In this document: positions 53,086 through 62,333 of the stretch, in pieces
Layout: the number at the start of each line of letters is the position of its first letter
Numbering within the stretch: the stretch's first letter is position 1
NCBI RefSeq assembly: GCF_003386235.1
Contig: NZ_QRDZ01000006.1
Location: 227,007-291,006, forward strand
Direction: 5' to 3'
Length of the DNA: 64,000 nucleotides
Source of the DNA: Cohnella phaseoli
GTDB lineage: Bacteria > Bacillota > Bacilli > Paenibacillales > Paenibacillaceae
The notes under the pieces: generated by a model
The model's input: only the letters and a program-made list of their open reading frames with translations
The model's database searches: none
What the model was told of the DNA's origin: nothing
Position numbers and translations under genes: made by a program

Positions 53086-54408
53086 TTGAATAGAGACGAT
53101 GAACCGACAACGGGATGGAGATCCGTATACGGTGACAGGATAACGGACGAGAAAAGCAGGCAAGCCGACAGAAGCGAGGCGGCTGCGGCGACAGAGAGCG
53201 GCAGCTTGCCTCAATTGTCCCGCTCCGCATCTTTGCGTTCGGAGGGACCCGGCCGAGGAAGGACGGCGGATCGCTCCGCGTCTGCCGAGCCTGCCGGGCA
53301 AGAGCCCAATGCGACGACGACGTCGGTTCCGGCCGTGCGGCGCCGCAAGCCCAAAGTACTGCTCTGGTCGTTCCTGATTGCACTGAGCTTGGTGCTGGTC
53401 ATGGTCGGAGGGGCGCTGTTCTATGTTTGGAACGGCCTGAGACCGACGGCTGCGGCTTCCTCACCGGTAAAATTCACGATTACTTCCGGCATGCGAGCTC
53501 AGAAAGTCATTGAGTTGTTGGAGGAACAAGGACTTATTCGTAACGCTTTTCTGTTTAGCGGCTGGCTGAAGCTAGAGGGCGAGGGCTCGCGGTTTCAGGC
53601 GGGAGAGTATGAGCTGACTCCGGGGATGACGCGCGAGGAGATTGTCGCCAAGCTGAACGAGGGAGATACGGTCGCCGCCCAGACGATCAAGTTCACGATT
53701 CCCGAAGGCTTCACCGTGCCGCAGATCGCCGAGCGGCTTGCGGAGAAGGCAGGCGTGGACAAGGAGAAGTTCATGGAGGCGGCGAGTAAGCCGGAGCTGT
53801 GGACCGGATCGATCTGGACCAAGGGGCTTCCGACGAACGCAGATCTTCGTTATCCGCTTGAGGGCTACTTGTTCCCGGACACTTACGAGATGAAGGCGGG
53901 CAGCACGGAGACGGAAGTCATTAACCGCATGTTGGCCGAACTCGACCGCAAGCTCGATCAGCTGCCGGAGGACTGGCTCAGCGTGATGGAGGATCGCGGA
54001 TTAACGGTGCATCAGCTGTTAACGATCGCCTCCTTAGTGGAACGAGAAGTCGTCGCCGACGAGGAGCGTCCGATCGTGGCAAGCGTCATTCAGAATCGGC
54101 TTAAGAAGAAGATGCCGCTGCAGATCGATGCGACGATCCAGTATTTGCTCGATAAGCAGAAGGAGCGGCTGCTTGAAGTGGATCTTAAGGTGAAGAGTCC
54201 TTACAATACGTATTTGAATCAAGGACTTCCGCCGGGACCGATCGCGGCTCCGAGCCTTAAATCGATCGAAGCCGCCCTCTATCCGGATCAAACGGATTAC
54301 TTGTACTACGTAACGAAGAAGGACGGGACCAATACCCATCTCTTCGCGGAAACTTACTCGCAGCATCAGAAGAATATTAAGCTGAGCGAGAAAAACGCCG
54401 TTCAATAA
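53086..54408 (+). CDS. mltG: Endolytic murein transglycosylase MltG (YceG-like)
   Basis: A 440-residue protein starting with TTG 53086 after GGAGGGG. The first 88 residues are a disordered, charged cytoplasmic tail; one helix (about 90-114, VLLWSFLIALSLVLVMVGGALF) is followed by the LysM-like and YceG domains: LLEEQGLIRNAFLF, the catalytic LLTIASLVEREVVADEERP (Glu near 318) and NTYLNQGLPPGPIAAPSLKSI. It cleaves nascent peptidoglycan at the outer face of the membrane. Order as in Bacillus yrrL. Confidence 0.95.
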   Translation: MNRDDEPTTGWRSVYGDRITDEKSRQADRSEAAAATESGSLPQLSRSASLRSEGPGRGRTADRSASAEPAGQEPNATTTSVPAVRRRKPKVLLWSFLIALSLVLVMVGGALFYVWNGLRPTAAASSPVKFTITSGMRAQKVIELLEEQGLIRNAFLFSGWLKLEGEGSRFQAGEYELTPGMTREEIVAKLNEGDTVAAQTIKFTIPEGFTVPQIAERLAEKAGVDKEKFMEAASKPELWTGSIWTKGLPTNADLRYPLEGYLFPDTYEMKAGSTETEVINRMLAELDRKLDQLPEDWLSVMEDRGLTVHQLLTIASLVEREVVADEERPIVASVIQNRLKKKMPLQIDATIQYLLDKQKERLLEVDLKVKSPYNTYLNQGLPPGPIAAPSLKSIEAALYPDQTDYLYYVTKKDGTNTHLFAETYSQHQKNIKLSEKNAVQ

Positions 54409-54434
54409 ACATTCGCATTCGAAGAAATGCGCGC

Positions 54435-54493
54435 CGACCCGGCCAGCCGTTCCACAGCATTTTTGAGATGCTGCGGTAAAGCTTGCCGGGTCG
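54435..54493 (+). other. Large two-tier hairpin in the mltG-yrrN gap
   Basis: CGACCCGGC (54435-54443) pairs with GCCGGGTCG (54485-54493); inside, CAGCAT pairs with ATGCTG. There is no T-run. It lies 11 bases before the Shine-Dalgarno of the next gene and may process or attenuate the transcript. Confidence 0.6.
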
Positions 54494-54517
54494 AAGATTT
54501 CCCGGAGGTGCATCACC

Positions 54518-55453
54518 ATTACAACAGCTATTCCTGAATTGCTCATATCCGCCGGCTCCATCGACCAGATCGAGCGATATATTCGTGCCGGAGCTTCTGC
54601 GGTTCTTATCGGCGAATCCAAATACGGCATGCGGCAGCCGGGAGACATTGGACGGGACGATCTTAAGGAAGCGGTTCTGCTCGCTCATCGGCTCGGCGCC
54701 AAATCGTACGTTAATATGAACAAGTTGTTCCGCAACCACGAGCTGGACGAACTGCCGGATTATTTGCGAGCGGTTCGAGAGGCCGGAGCGGATGCGGTCG
54801 TCTTCGGCGATCCTGCGATACTGATGTACGCACGAGAGCATGCTTCCGATCTGCAGCTTTTCTGGAATGCCGAGATGACGGGAACGAATTCTTCTTCCGC
54901 AGCTTATTGGGGAAGAAGAGGCGCCGCGCGCGCCGTGATCGCCCGCGAGCTGAACGAAGAGGAGATCGTCGATCTGAAGACGAAGACGGAGATCGAAGTT
55001 CAGGTTCAAGTGCACGGGATGACGAACATCTATCATTCTCACCGCAATCTGCTGGAAAGCTACATGCAGCATCTCGGTCGGGAAGCGACTCTGATTCGCA
55101 AAGGGCCGGACCAAGGGCTTTTCCTCGTCGAAGCGGAGCGTCCCGATGAGAAATTTCCGGTATACGAGGACGAGAACGGCACGCATGTGATGAGTCCCGA
55201 CGACATTTGTTTGCTTGAGGCGCTGCCCGAAATAATTAACGCGGGCGTCGACAGCTTGTATATCGAGCCGTTGCTCAAATCAGCCGAATATAACGAAACG
55301 GTGTTGAAAGGCTATCGCGAAGCTCTTGATCGCTGGCAGAGAGATCCCGAAGCATATACATTAAATGAAGAGGCGTTGAAAAGCATTCAGCGGCTGCAAA
55401 GTCCGGACAGAGAGCTGGGCTTCGGATTTTTATATAAAGAACAAGTTTATTGA
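54518..55453 (+). CDS. yrrN: Peptidase U32 family protein (YrrN-like), likely ATT start
   Basis: A 311-residue TIM-barrel U32 protein: PELLISAGSIDQIERYIRAG, GADAVVFGDPAILMY, MTNIYHSHRNLLESYM, INAGVDSLYIEPLLKSAEYN. The family's conserved PELL segment lies before the first TTG (54539), and the only good Shine-Dalgarno, GGAGGTG (54504-54510), is seven bases before ATT 54518; no ATG/GTG/TTG fits. I therefore place the start at ATT, a rare start codon. It lacks the CSSVSGRC cysteine motif of its partner YrrO. Such pairs act in tRNA hydroxylation (TrhP) or related chemistry. Confidence 0.88.
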   Translation: MTTAIPELLISAGSIDQIERYIRAGASAVLIGESKYGMRQPGDIGRDDLKEAVLLAHRLGAKSYVNMNKLFRNHELDELPDYLRAVREAGADAVVFGDPAILMYAREHASDLQLFWNAEMTGTNSSSAAYWGRRGAARAVIARELNEEEIVDLKTKTEIEVQVQVHGMTNIYHSHRNLLESYMQHLGREATLIRKGPDQGLFLVEAERPDEKFPVYEDENGTHVMSPDDICLLEALPEIINAGVDSLYIEPLLKSAEYNETVLKGYREALDRWQRDPEAYTLNEEALKSIQRLQSPDRELGFGFLYKEQVY

Positions 55454-55477
55454 CGATTAAGATCAGGAGGAATGACG

Positions 55478-56734
55478 ATGAGTCATGTCGCAGCGGGCGT
55501 TAAGCCTCGTTACGCGGGCAAGAGGACGCGTCTGGACAAGCCCGAGCTGCTGGCGCCGGCCGGCAGCTTGGAGAAGTTGAAGTTTGCCGTCCATTACGGA
55601 GCGGATGCCGTCTATATCGGCGGCCAGAAATACGGTCTCAGATCCAACGCCGATAACTTCAGTTTCGAAGAGATGCGCGAAGGCGTTGAATTCGCGGCCA
55701 AATACGGAGCCAAAGTATTCGTCGCAACTAATATTTACGCACATCAAGAGGATTTGGACGGGATCGCCGATTATTTGCGCCAGCTTGAGAGCGCTGGAAT
55801 CGCCGCCATTATCGCTGCCGACCCCGCCATTGTGGAAATGGCGCAACAGGTCGCGCCCAAGCTGGAGGTCCATCTGAGTACGCAGCAGTCGACGATGAAT
55901 TGGCAGGCTGTGCGCTTCTGGAAAGAGGAAGGGCTGCCGCGCGTCGTGCTTGCAAGGGAAACGACGATGGATGAAATCGCCGAGATGAAAGCCAAGGTAG
56001 ATATCGAGCTTGAAGTGTTTATCCACGGCGCGATGTGCTCCTCCGTATCGGGGCGCTGTGTGCTCTCCAACCATTTCACAGACCGGGATTCGAACAGAGG
56101 CGGCTGTTGCCAGTCGTGCCGCTGGAAATACGACCTGCATGCGGACGAGCAATCGGTTATGGAGCCGGGAGAAAATAGCTTTACGATGGGCTCCAAAGAT
56201 CTGTGCATGATTCGGCATATTCCCGATTTGATCGATGCGGGCGTAGACAGCTTCAAAATCGAAGGTCGGATGAAAAGTATCCACTACGTCGCTTCGGTCG
56301 TGAACGCCTATCGTCAGGCGATCGACGCCTACATGGCCGATCCGGAGCGCTATGAGCTGCGGCAGGAATGGGTAGACGAGATCGGCAAGGCGGCGAATCG
56401 GCCGCTTAATACGGGATTTTTCTATACGACGCCGGGAACGGAGGAACATATTTACGAGCCGGAGGAGAAGCCTGCTCCCTACGACTTCGCGGCCGTCGTT
56501 ACCGACTATGACGAAGCGTCGGGAATCGCCACCGTTCAGCAGCGAAGTCCGTTTCGCCCGGGAATGGAAGTCGAATTTTTCGGCCCGGGAGGCCGGCAGT
56601 TCGTTCAGCGTCTGGGCGAGCTTGCGGACGAAGAAGGAAATGCGTTGACGGTTGCCCGCCATCCCCTTCAGAAAATTCTTGTCAAAACCGAACAGCCTGT
56701 CGCTCCTCTCGACATTATGCGCAAACGACTGTAA
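55478..56734 (+). CDS. yrrO: Peptidase U32 family protein (YrrO / TrhP-like)
   Basis: A 418-residue protein with the U32 signature EVFIHGAMCSSVSGRC and further cysteines in RGGCCQSCRW and DLCMI, which can form an iron-sulfur site. PELLAPAGSLEKLKFAVHYGADAVY at the start and SFKIEGRMKSIHYVASVVNAYR are typical. Relatives in Bacillus (TrhP1/2) are needed for 5-hydroxyuridine in tRNA. ATG 55478 is chosen since AGGAGG sits eight bases before it; ATG 55472 is too close to it. Confidence 0.93.
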   Translation: MSHVAAGVKPRYAGKRTRLDKPELLAPAGSLEKLKFAVHYGADAVYIGGQKYGLRSNADNFSFEEMREGVEFAAKYGAKVFVATNIYAHQEDLDGIADYLRQLESAGIAAIIAADPAIVEMAQQVAPKLEVHLSTQQSTMNWQAVRFWKEEGLPRVVLARETTMDEIAEMKAKVDIELEVFIHGAMCSSVSGRCVLSNHFTDRDSNRGGCCQSCRWKYDLHADEQSVMEPGENSFTMGSKDLCMIRHIPDLIDAGVDSFKIEGRMKSIHYVASVVNAYRQAIDAYMADPERYELRQEWVDEIGKAANRPLNTGFFYTTPGTEEHIYEPEEKPAPYDFAAVVTDYDEASGIATVQQRSPFRPGMEVEFFGPGGRQFVQRLGELADEEGNALTVARHPLQKILVKTEQPVAPLDIMRKRL

Positions 56735-56747
56735 AAAACTTATTCAC

Positions 56748-56793
56748 AAGTCCGGTTCATTCCGCCTATTAGGTGCTGAGAACCGGGCTTTTC
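56748..56793 (+). terminator. Terminator of the alaS-yrrO operon
   Basis: AAGTCCGGTTC pairs with GAACCGGGCTT (one mismatch) and is followed by TTTTC. Downstream, 56794-56890 is AT-rich and has no gene. Confidence 0.75.
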
Positions 56794-56893
56794 AAACTTG
56801 CACTAAAAAGTTAACAGAAGGTAAATTTTTCGAGAAAATTCCAAAGAAATAAGAGGAAATAGAAATAGGTTTGTCGAATGTGTCAAACATAGG

Positions 56894-56921
56894 TAAACTT
56901 ACCCACACAAGCGGCCGATAT
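56894..56921 (+). promoter_or_regulatory. Sigma-D (flagellar/chemotaxis) promoter
   Basis: TAAA (56894-56897), a 16-base spacer, and GCCGATAT (56914-56921), an exact match to the Bacillus sigma-D consensus TAAA-N14-16-GCCGATAT, 80 bases before the chemoreceptor start. Confidence 0.88.
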
Positions 56922-57000
56922 ATACTTTGTTGTGTTTCTGCAAGTCTATTTTTTTGTGCCGTTAGTCAGTCGTCACTACATAGTTGGAGGGTTAAAGCAG

Positions 57001-59112
57001 ATGAAGCAATCGTGGCGTGAGAAAATGGGAGCGAAGGATTGGAAAAAAGTTTCCGATTCTGTGAGCGGTTTATCCAAAAAGGTTGGCGGTCAGCTGAAGG
57101 AGACGAGATTCGAAAATCCGATACGTTCCGTCGGAATGAAGCTTTTTCTGCTTATCTTTTGCAGCATTTTGGCTTGCGTTCTGATTCTGGGGTGGTTCTC
57201 TTACTCCAAATCGAGTTCGATTATTCAACAGAAAGTTGCCGATTCGAGCAGTCAGACCGCTATGCAGACTGCCGGCAAAATCAGTTTGATGCTAGAAGGC
57301 TACGAGCGGCAATCGCTACAGTTTATTACCGATTCTAAGTTTACCAGTTTGCTTGGCACTCTCGCTGTTACGAAAGACGATTACGAAATGTTCGATACGG
57401 CCCGTCAGCTGACGGAGAAATTGAACAGCGTAGCGATGGCCGATTCCAACTACGAGAGCATTTCCTTAATCCCGTTGGATGAAGGCGGACAGTTTATCTC
57501 CACCGGGTCGATGCTGAATCAGGAAGGAGTTCGGGGACAGGAGTTTCTGAAGACGATCTCCGAAGCGAACGGCAGGGCAGTCTGGGTTTCAACCCTGACC
57601 AAAGGCCTGGACAATTCTCGCGGCACGCCAACCTTCGTCCTAGGTCGCCTTTTGAACCAAGGTAAGCCCTACCTGCTCATGCTGGAAATCAAAATCAAAA
57701 CGCTTGAAGCCCAGATGGAGTCGGTTAACTTCGGAGAGGGCAGCTCGGCGTTCATCGTTGCCGGCGATAAGACGATCGTGTACGGTCCCGATGCCGCGAA
57801 GATGGGAACGCCTTACGAATTCGAATTGCCGGAGGCGGATTCTTCCGCAACGATTACGGTCGACGGAACGAAGGTGCTGTCGTCGGCAGGGAATTTCATG
57901 AACGGCTGGCAGCTGGTCGGCAACATTCCGGTTTCCTTCCTTGTTAAAGATGCTAAAGCCATCAGCAATCTGACTTGGTTGATGTCCCTGATCGCGGCTC
58001 TGATCGCGGGCGGAATCGGAGCGATCGTCATGCTGTCGGTCGGGCGCCCGCTGTCTCAACTGCGCACGCTGATGAACGAAGGCGAACGCGGCAACTTGAC
58101 CGTTCGCTCCACGATCCGCAAGAAGGACGAAATCGGCCAAGTATCCGACAGCTTTAACCGGATGATGGAAGAGATTACCGGACTTGTCCGCCAGACGAAC
58201 CTGTCCGCGCAGGAGGTGCTTGCGACCGCCGCATCGCTGTCCGATGCGTCGCGCAAAACGGCCGGAGCGGCCAAGGAGATCGCCGTCGCAACCGAAGAAA
58301 TCGCCAACGGCGCGACGAATCTCGCGGTGGAAGCGGAGAAGGGCTCGGATTTGACCGTTCAGATCGGCACGCAAGTTCAATCCGTCATCGATGCCAACGT
58401 CGAGATGGGGCAGTCGGCTAACGAAGTAGAGGAAGCAGGCCGTACGGGCTCAGTCTACATGGACAATTTGATTCAGAAGACGGGACAGACGGAAGAAATG
58501 ACTCGTTCTATGGTCGAGAAGGTCGACAAGCTGCAGGAAAGCACCGGTTCGATTCGCAAAATTCTCGATGTGCTAGGCAATATTACGAAGCAGACGAATA
58601 TTTTGTCCTTGAATGCGACGATTGAAGCGGCTCGTGCCGGAGCGGCGGGCAAAGGCTTCATGGTCGTTGCCGACGAAATTCGCAAGCTTGCCGATCAGTC
58701 TCGCGAATCGATCAGCGTTGTCGGCGGAATTGTCGAAAAGATTTCCAGCGAGATTGAAGAAACGGTCAGCGTATTGTCCGAAGCGTATCCGATCTTTCAG
58801 GAGCAGATCGATTCGGTTCGCGAAGCCAATCAGATTTTCGTGACGGTTCAGGACAATATGAGCGGTTTTATCAACAGACTTTCTTCAGGTACCGATTCCG
58901 TACGTCAGCTCGAAGGCGCGCAGAGTACGCTTGCGCTTGCGATGAGCAATGTCAGCGCGGTTGCCGAAGAAGCCTCGGCTACTTCCGAGGAAGTTGCTTC
59001 CTTGAGCAACGAGCAATTAAGCATCAGCGACGGTTTGGTGCAACTGTCGAGCAATCTGGAGGCGGTATCGGGCAAGCTGCGCGAATCGCTAAGCCGGTTT
59101 ACCGTATCCTAA
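57001..59112 (+). CDS. Methyl-accepting chemotaxis protein
   Basis: A 703-residue receptor. A 40-residue N-terminal cytoplasmic part, helix 1 (about 41-66), an extracellular Cache-like sensor, helix 2 (about 324-346, [19 protein letters not shown]), a HAMP domain ([24 protein letters not shown]) and the signalling coiled coil with the hairpin tip [20 protein letters not shown]. The ligand is unknown. ATG 57001 follows GGAGGG. The sigma-D promoter upstream shows that it belongs to the motility regulon. Confidence 0.96.
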   Translation: MKQSWREKMGAKDWKKVSDSVSGLSKKVGGQLKETRFENPIRSVGMKLFLLIFCSILACVLILGWFSYSKSSSIIQQKVADSSSQTAMQTAGKISLMLEGYERQSLQFITDSKFTSLLGTLAVTKDDYEMFDTARQLTEKLNSVAMADSNYESISLIPLDEGGQFISTGSMLNQEGVRGQEFLKTISEANGRAVWVSTLTKGLDNSRGTPTFVLGRLLNQGKPYLLMLEIKIKTLEAQMESVNFGEGSSAFIVAGDKTIVYGPDAAKMGTPYEFELPEADSSATITVDGTKVLSSAGNFMNGWQLVGNIPVSFLVKDAKAISNLTWLMSLIAALIAGGIGAIVMLSVGRPLSQLRTLMNEGERGNLTVRSTIRKKDEIGQVSDSFNRMMEEITGLVRQTNLSAQEVLATAASLSDASRKTAGAAKEIAVATEEIANGATNLAVEAEKGSDLTVQIGTQVQSVIDANVEMGQSANEVEEAGRTGSVYMDNLIQKTGQTEEMTRSMVEKVDKLQESTGSIRKILDVLGNITKQTNILSLNATIEAARAGAAGKGFMVVADEIRKLADQSRESISVVGGIVEKISSEIEETVSVLSEAYPIFQEQIDSVREANQIFVTVQDNMSGFINRLSSGTDSVRQLEGAQSTLALAMSNVSAVAEEASATSEEVASLSNEQLSISDGLVQLSSNLEAVSGKLRESLSRFTVS

Positions 59113-59124
59113 GTCACACTGAAG

Positions 59125-59161
59125 AAGCCTTCTCCCGCTTACGGGGAGGAGGCTTTTTTTC
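59125..59161 (+). terminator. Terminator of the chemoreceptor gene
   Basis: AAGCCTTCTCCC pairs with GGGGAGGAGGCTT across GCTTAC and is followed by seven T. Confidence 0.9.
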
Positions 59162-59236
59162 GCATTAGATTGAGGTTCAACCTATATCGATTATGGCAAT
59201 GCTAGGGAAAGGAGAAAAAGAGAAGGGGCTAATGCG

Positions 59237-61072
59237 ATGAGACGGGAAATCGCCGTAAGAGCTTTTCGGATGCTTGTGCTGCTGGCGGCGCTGTTCGGCG
59301 TGCTGGGAGCAAGATTGGCATGGCTGCAAATTTGGGGCGGAGAGTCGAGGGGAGCAAGCGGCTCTCTGAAGGCCAACGCCGTTCTTCAGCATTCCGACGC
59401 GCTGCTTCTTGACAGCGGGCGGGGACAGTTTCGCGATCGCCGAGGGCGGTTGCTGACAGGCAGTACAGTACAAAGTCTGGCGGCCTTTCCGAACAACGGA
59501 CAGCCGAGAGGGGCCGAGCGGGACATTCGCGAGCTGGCATCCAGCTTGGGCGTTGAGCCGGCTGAGCTGACAGCTTGGTGGAGCAGACTGCGAGAGCCTG
59601 CCGTCTGGCGGATTCCAGGCTCTGGACAAGCCGTCGATTTGACTTCGAAGCAGATTCATCTGGTGGAACGGGCGCATCTGCTTGGCGTTGCCGTTTTGCC
59701 ATACTCGAATCGATACCCTTCAGGGATAACGCCTCTTCATGCGATCGGATATATCTCACAGCATCCCGAGCACGCGCTGCAGCTGTACGGGGACCAAATT
59801 GCGAAGAAAAGAATGAAGCTGACGGCGCCCCTCGGCGGATCCGGGCTTGAACAATCGTTGGACCGCCTGCTGCAAGGAAGAGCGGAGACAACGGTAAAGC
59901 AGGTAACGGATGCCGCGAGAAGACCGTTGGATGGATTAGGCTTGCGCTTGAACGTCGACGACAATCCTCATTTTCCATTGCAGGTTACGACTACGCTGGA
60001 TTTGGACGTTCAGCGCATAGCCGAATCTGCAATGAAAGAATACGGAATCGGCAAAGGCGCGATAGTCGTACTGGATGCTGCAAATGCCGACATTCTCGCC
60101 ATGGTGTCTCTTCCGCAGCTGGACCCGTATCATATTGGCGCCAACGGTACGGATGAGCGCAATCACGCAGTCACCGCCGTGCCGCCAGGCTCCGTGTTCA
60201 AGACGGTGACGCTGGCAGCGGCGCTTGAAGCGGGAGTGACGGGATGGCACGAAACGTTCATCTGCAACGGCCATTACGGGAAATACGGGCTCAAGTGCTG
60301 GAAAAAAGGCGGACATGGCCGACTGACGCTTGAGCAAGCCTATGCGCAATCATGCAATGTCGCTTTTGCGACGCTGGCGGAGCGGCTGGACCCGGCTTGG
60401 CTGCAAGTTACGGCGGAGAGGTTGGGCTTTGCCAGACAAATCGGCTGGCATACCGACCGTTTTGCCGATGGCGCACCTCTGCGGCTGCTGGACGAAGAAG
60501 AAGCCGGATCGGTGTTCTTAAGCAAGCAAATTGCAAAGGATGGAGGAGCGAGGACGGGAACGGGCATCGGTCAGCGGGACGTGAGGGTTACTCCGCTGCA
60601 GGCGGCGAATATGATCGTGACGATTCTGAACGACGGCCGCGCATTTGCTCCAAGGCTGGTGAAGGAGGTACGTTATGCGGACGGGGGACTGATGGCTTCG
60701 CTAGGCGTGCAAACCGCGCCCTCGAAGTACGGAGGAATCGAGCCGGAGACGGCTGCAGCGCTGCGCAGAGGCATGCTTGCGGTCGTACGGGAGGGAACGG
60801 CTGCAAGCGCTCTGAGGGGAGCCGCGTGGCCGTTGTCCGGCAAATCGGGCACGGCCGAGCTTGCGGGCAAGCAAAAGGGGAGAAACGATCATTGGTTCGT
60901 CGGATACGGTCCCGTAGGCCAAAAACCGCGGTACGCAGTCGCCGTGCTGATCGAGGATCAGCCGGCAGGCCTGCGCAACCGCGGCGCGACAGTGTTCGGC
61001 AATGTTATGGACGGGCTTCGGCGCTTGGAGCTTCATCGGAAGCAGGCTGCGGCGCAAGCGGGGGAACATTAA
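59237..61072 (+). CDS. Class B penicillin-binding protein (transpeptidase)
   Basis: A 611-residue protein with an N-terminal membrane anchor (about 8-28), a dimerisation domain and a transpeptidase domain with all three active-site motifs: SxxK in PPGSVFKTV (Ser near 318), SxN in AQSCNVA (near 371) and KSGT in GKSGTAELA (near 535). It cross-links peptidoglycan outside the membrane. Shorter than PBP2b/SpoVD and without PASTA repeats; close to PbpA/PBP-H-like proteins. ATG 59237 follows AGAAGGGGC. The 3' end overlaps the convergent AI-2E family gene by 68 bases. Confidence 0.92.
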   Translation: MRREIAVRAFRMLVLLAALFGVLGARLAWLQIWGGESRGASGSLKANAVLQHSDALLLDSGRGQFRDRRGRLLTGSTVQSLAAFPNNGQPRGAERDIRELASSLGVEPAELTAWWSRLREPAVWRIPGSGQAVDLTSKQIHLVERAHLLGVAVLPYSNRYPSGITPLHAIGYISQHPEHALQLYGDQIAKKRMKLTAPLGGSGLEQSLDRLLQGRAETTVKQVTDAARRPLDGLGLRLNVDDNPHFPLQVTTTLDLDVQRIAESAMKEYGIGKGAIVVLDAANADILAMVSLPQLDPYHIGANGTDERNHAVTAVPPGSVFKTVTLAAALEAGVTGWHETFICNGHYGKYGLKCWKKGGHGRLTLEQAYAQSCNVAFATLAERLDPAWLQVTAERLGFARQIGWHTDRFADGAPLRLLDEEEAGSVFLSKQIAKDGGARTGTGIGQRDVRVTPLQAANMIVTILNDGRAFAPRLVKEVRYADGGLMASLGVQTAPSKYGGIEPETAAALRRGMLAVVREGTAASALRGAAWPLSGKSGTAELAGKQKGRNDHWFVGYGPVGQKPRYAVAVLIEDQPAGLRNRGATVFGNVMDGLRRLELHRKQAAAQAGEH

Positions 61073-62150
61073 ATTCGTCTCTCGGAAACCGGATCCAACT
61101 ATGGAAGTAGCCTTGATCGTACAGGGCTTTAAGCAAAATCATCAGAATCGGAGCCAGGATCAAGCCTGCCACGCCAAACAGAGATAAGGAAATCATCATG
61201 AAGGCAAGCATCGTAAAGGCGGATACGCCGACGGTCTGACCGGTAATTCTCGGTTCCAGAAATTGCCGGGTCAGCGTAACGACGAGCAGCAGTACGGTAA
61301 GGCAGATGGCCAGCGTTGTATCGCCGACAATGAACAGATAAGCGATCCATGGAATGAACAGCGTATTGACGCCCAGCAGCGGGAGCACGTCGAAAATGCC
61401 CGCGAGCAAAGCGATGGAAAACGCATTGTTCACGCCGAGCGCCAGCAATGTGACGAAAATGACGAGGAACGTAATGCTGATCAGCTTTCCTTGCGCTTTC
61501 AGATACGCGCCGATGCCCTTGAACACGTTGTTGCGCAGAAACTCAAACGCCACTTTTAACGTTTTGGGCGCTCTGTCCGCCGAAACCTTCTTCCAGCTTT
61601 CGATCTCCAAGCTGAGGAAATAAGCAAGGACGATAGCGATGGAAATGTTCAAAATAAACGAGGAGAAAGAGCTAAGGAAGCCGACGAGCCATTTCAGAAA
61701 TTTGCCGGCCCAATTCGCACCCAGATCGGTCACGTAGGCGGCCGCATCGCTTAGCCTTTTAGCGATATCCGGAGGCAGCGCCTCGGCTTCGTTCTGCAGC
61801 CGTTCCGCGATGGAGCTGACCTGGCCTTGAAGCAGCTTCTGATATTTCGGCAAATCGTCCGCGAGCTGTGTAAGCTGAATCGTAAATATATATCCGAGCC
61901 CAAAGAAAACGGCAAGGATGATCAGCGTAAAAAACAACATGCTGATGCCGGTGGCGATCGATTTCGGGAGCCCGATGCGGTTAAGTCGTTTTGCAAGCGG
62001 TTCGATGATCCAGAAGATGAGAAAGGAGAGAAATACAGGCGTCGCAAGATTGTATAAGTAGCTGAATATGTACATCGTCAGCCATACGGTGAGCGCGACT
62101 ACACCTAGATCGAAAGCGGTTCTCCAATATTTTTGGTACAGTGATAGCAT
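61005..62150 (-). CDS. AI-2E family transporter (YtvI/PerM type), second copy
   Basis: A 381-residue membrane protein of about eight helices: LATPVFLSFLIFWIIEPLAKRLNRIGLP, ILNISIAIVLAYFLSLEIESWKK, IALLAGIFDVLPLLGVNTLFIPWI, FLEPRITGQTVGVSAFTMLAFMMISL. Paralogue of the protein at 47562-48632. The C-terminal 23 codons (PPLAPQPASDEAPSAEARP) lie antisense to the PBP gene end. Substrate unknown. Confidence 0.9.
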   Translation of the reverse strand: MLSLYQKYWRTAFDLGVVALTVWLTMYIFSYLYNLATPVFLSFLIFWIIEPLAKRLNRIGLPKSIATGISMLFFTLIILAVFFGLGYIFTIQLTQLADDLPKYQKLLQGQVSSIAERLQNEAEALPPDIAKRLSDAAAYVTDLGANWAGKFLKWLVGFLSSFSSFILNISIAIVLAYFLSLEIESWKKVSADRAPKTLKVAFEFLRNNVFKGIGAYLKAQGKLISITFLVIFVTLLALGVNNAFSIALLAGIFDVLPLLGVNTLFIPWIAYLFIVGDTTLAICLTVLLLVVTLTRQFLEPRITGQTVGVSAFTMLAFMMISLSLFGVAGLILAPILMILLKALYDQGYFHSWIRFPRDEFNVPPLAPQPASDEAPSAEARP

Positions 62151-62333
62151 CTGTCAGCCTTCCTTTACCGATTCGTTATGGGCAGCTTGGCCGATCCATT
62201 TATTGTTTATTGTACACGATAACAAAAAAGATGCATACTGGCATGCCTATTTTGTCTGAGCATATGTTAAAATATATGGTGGGCTAACAACCGCGCGCAC
62301 AACTAATATGGCAATCAAGATGGTGGGGAAGGC

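Noticed and set aside
54539..55453. TTG at 54539 as start of the first U32 gene
   Set aside because: It is 28 bases from the Shine-Dalgarno and would remove the conserved first residues of the barrel (TAIPE before LLISAG).
55463..56662. 399-codon minus-strand frame opposite yrrO
   Set aside because: Shadow of a U32 gene with intact signature cysteines; no start signals.
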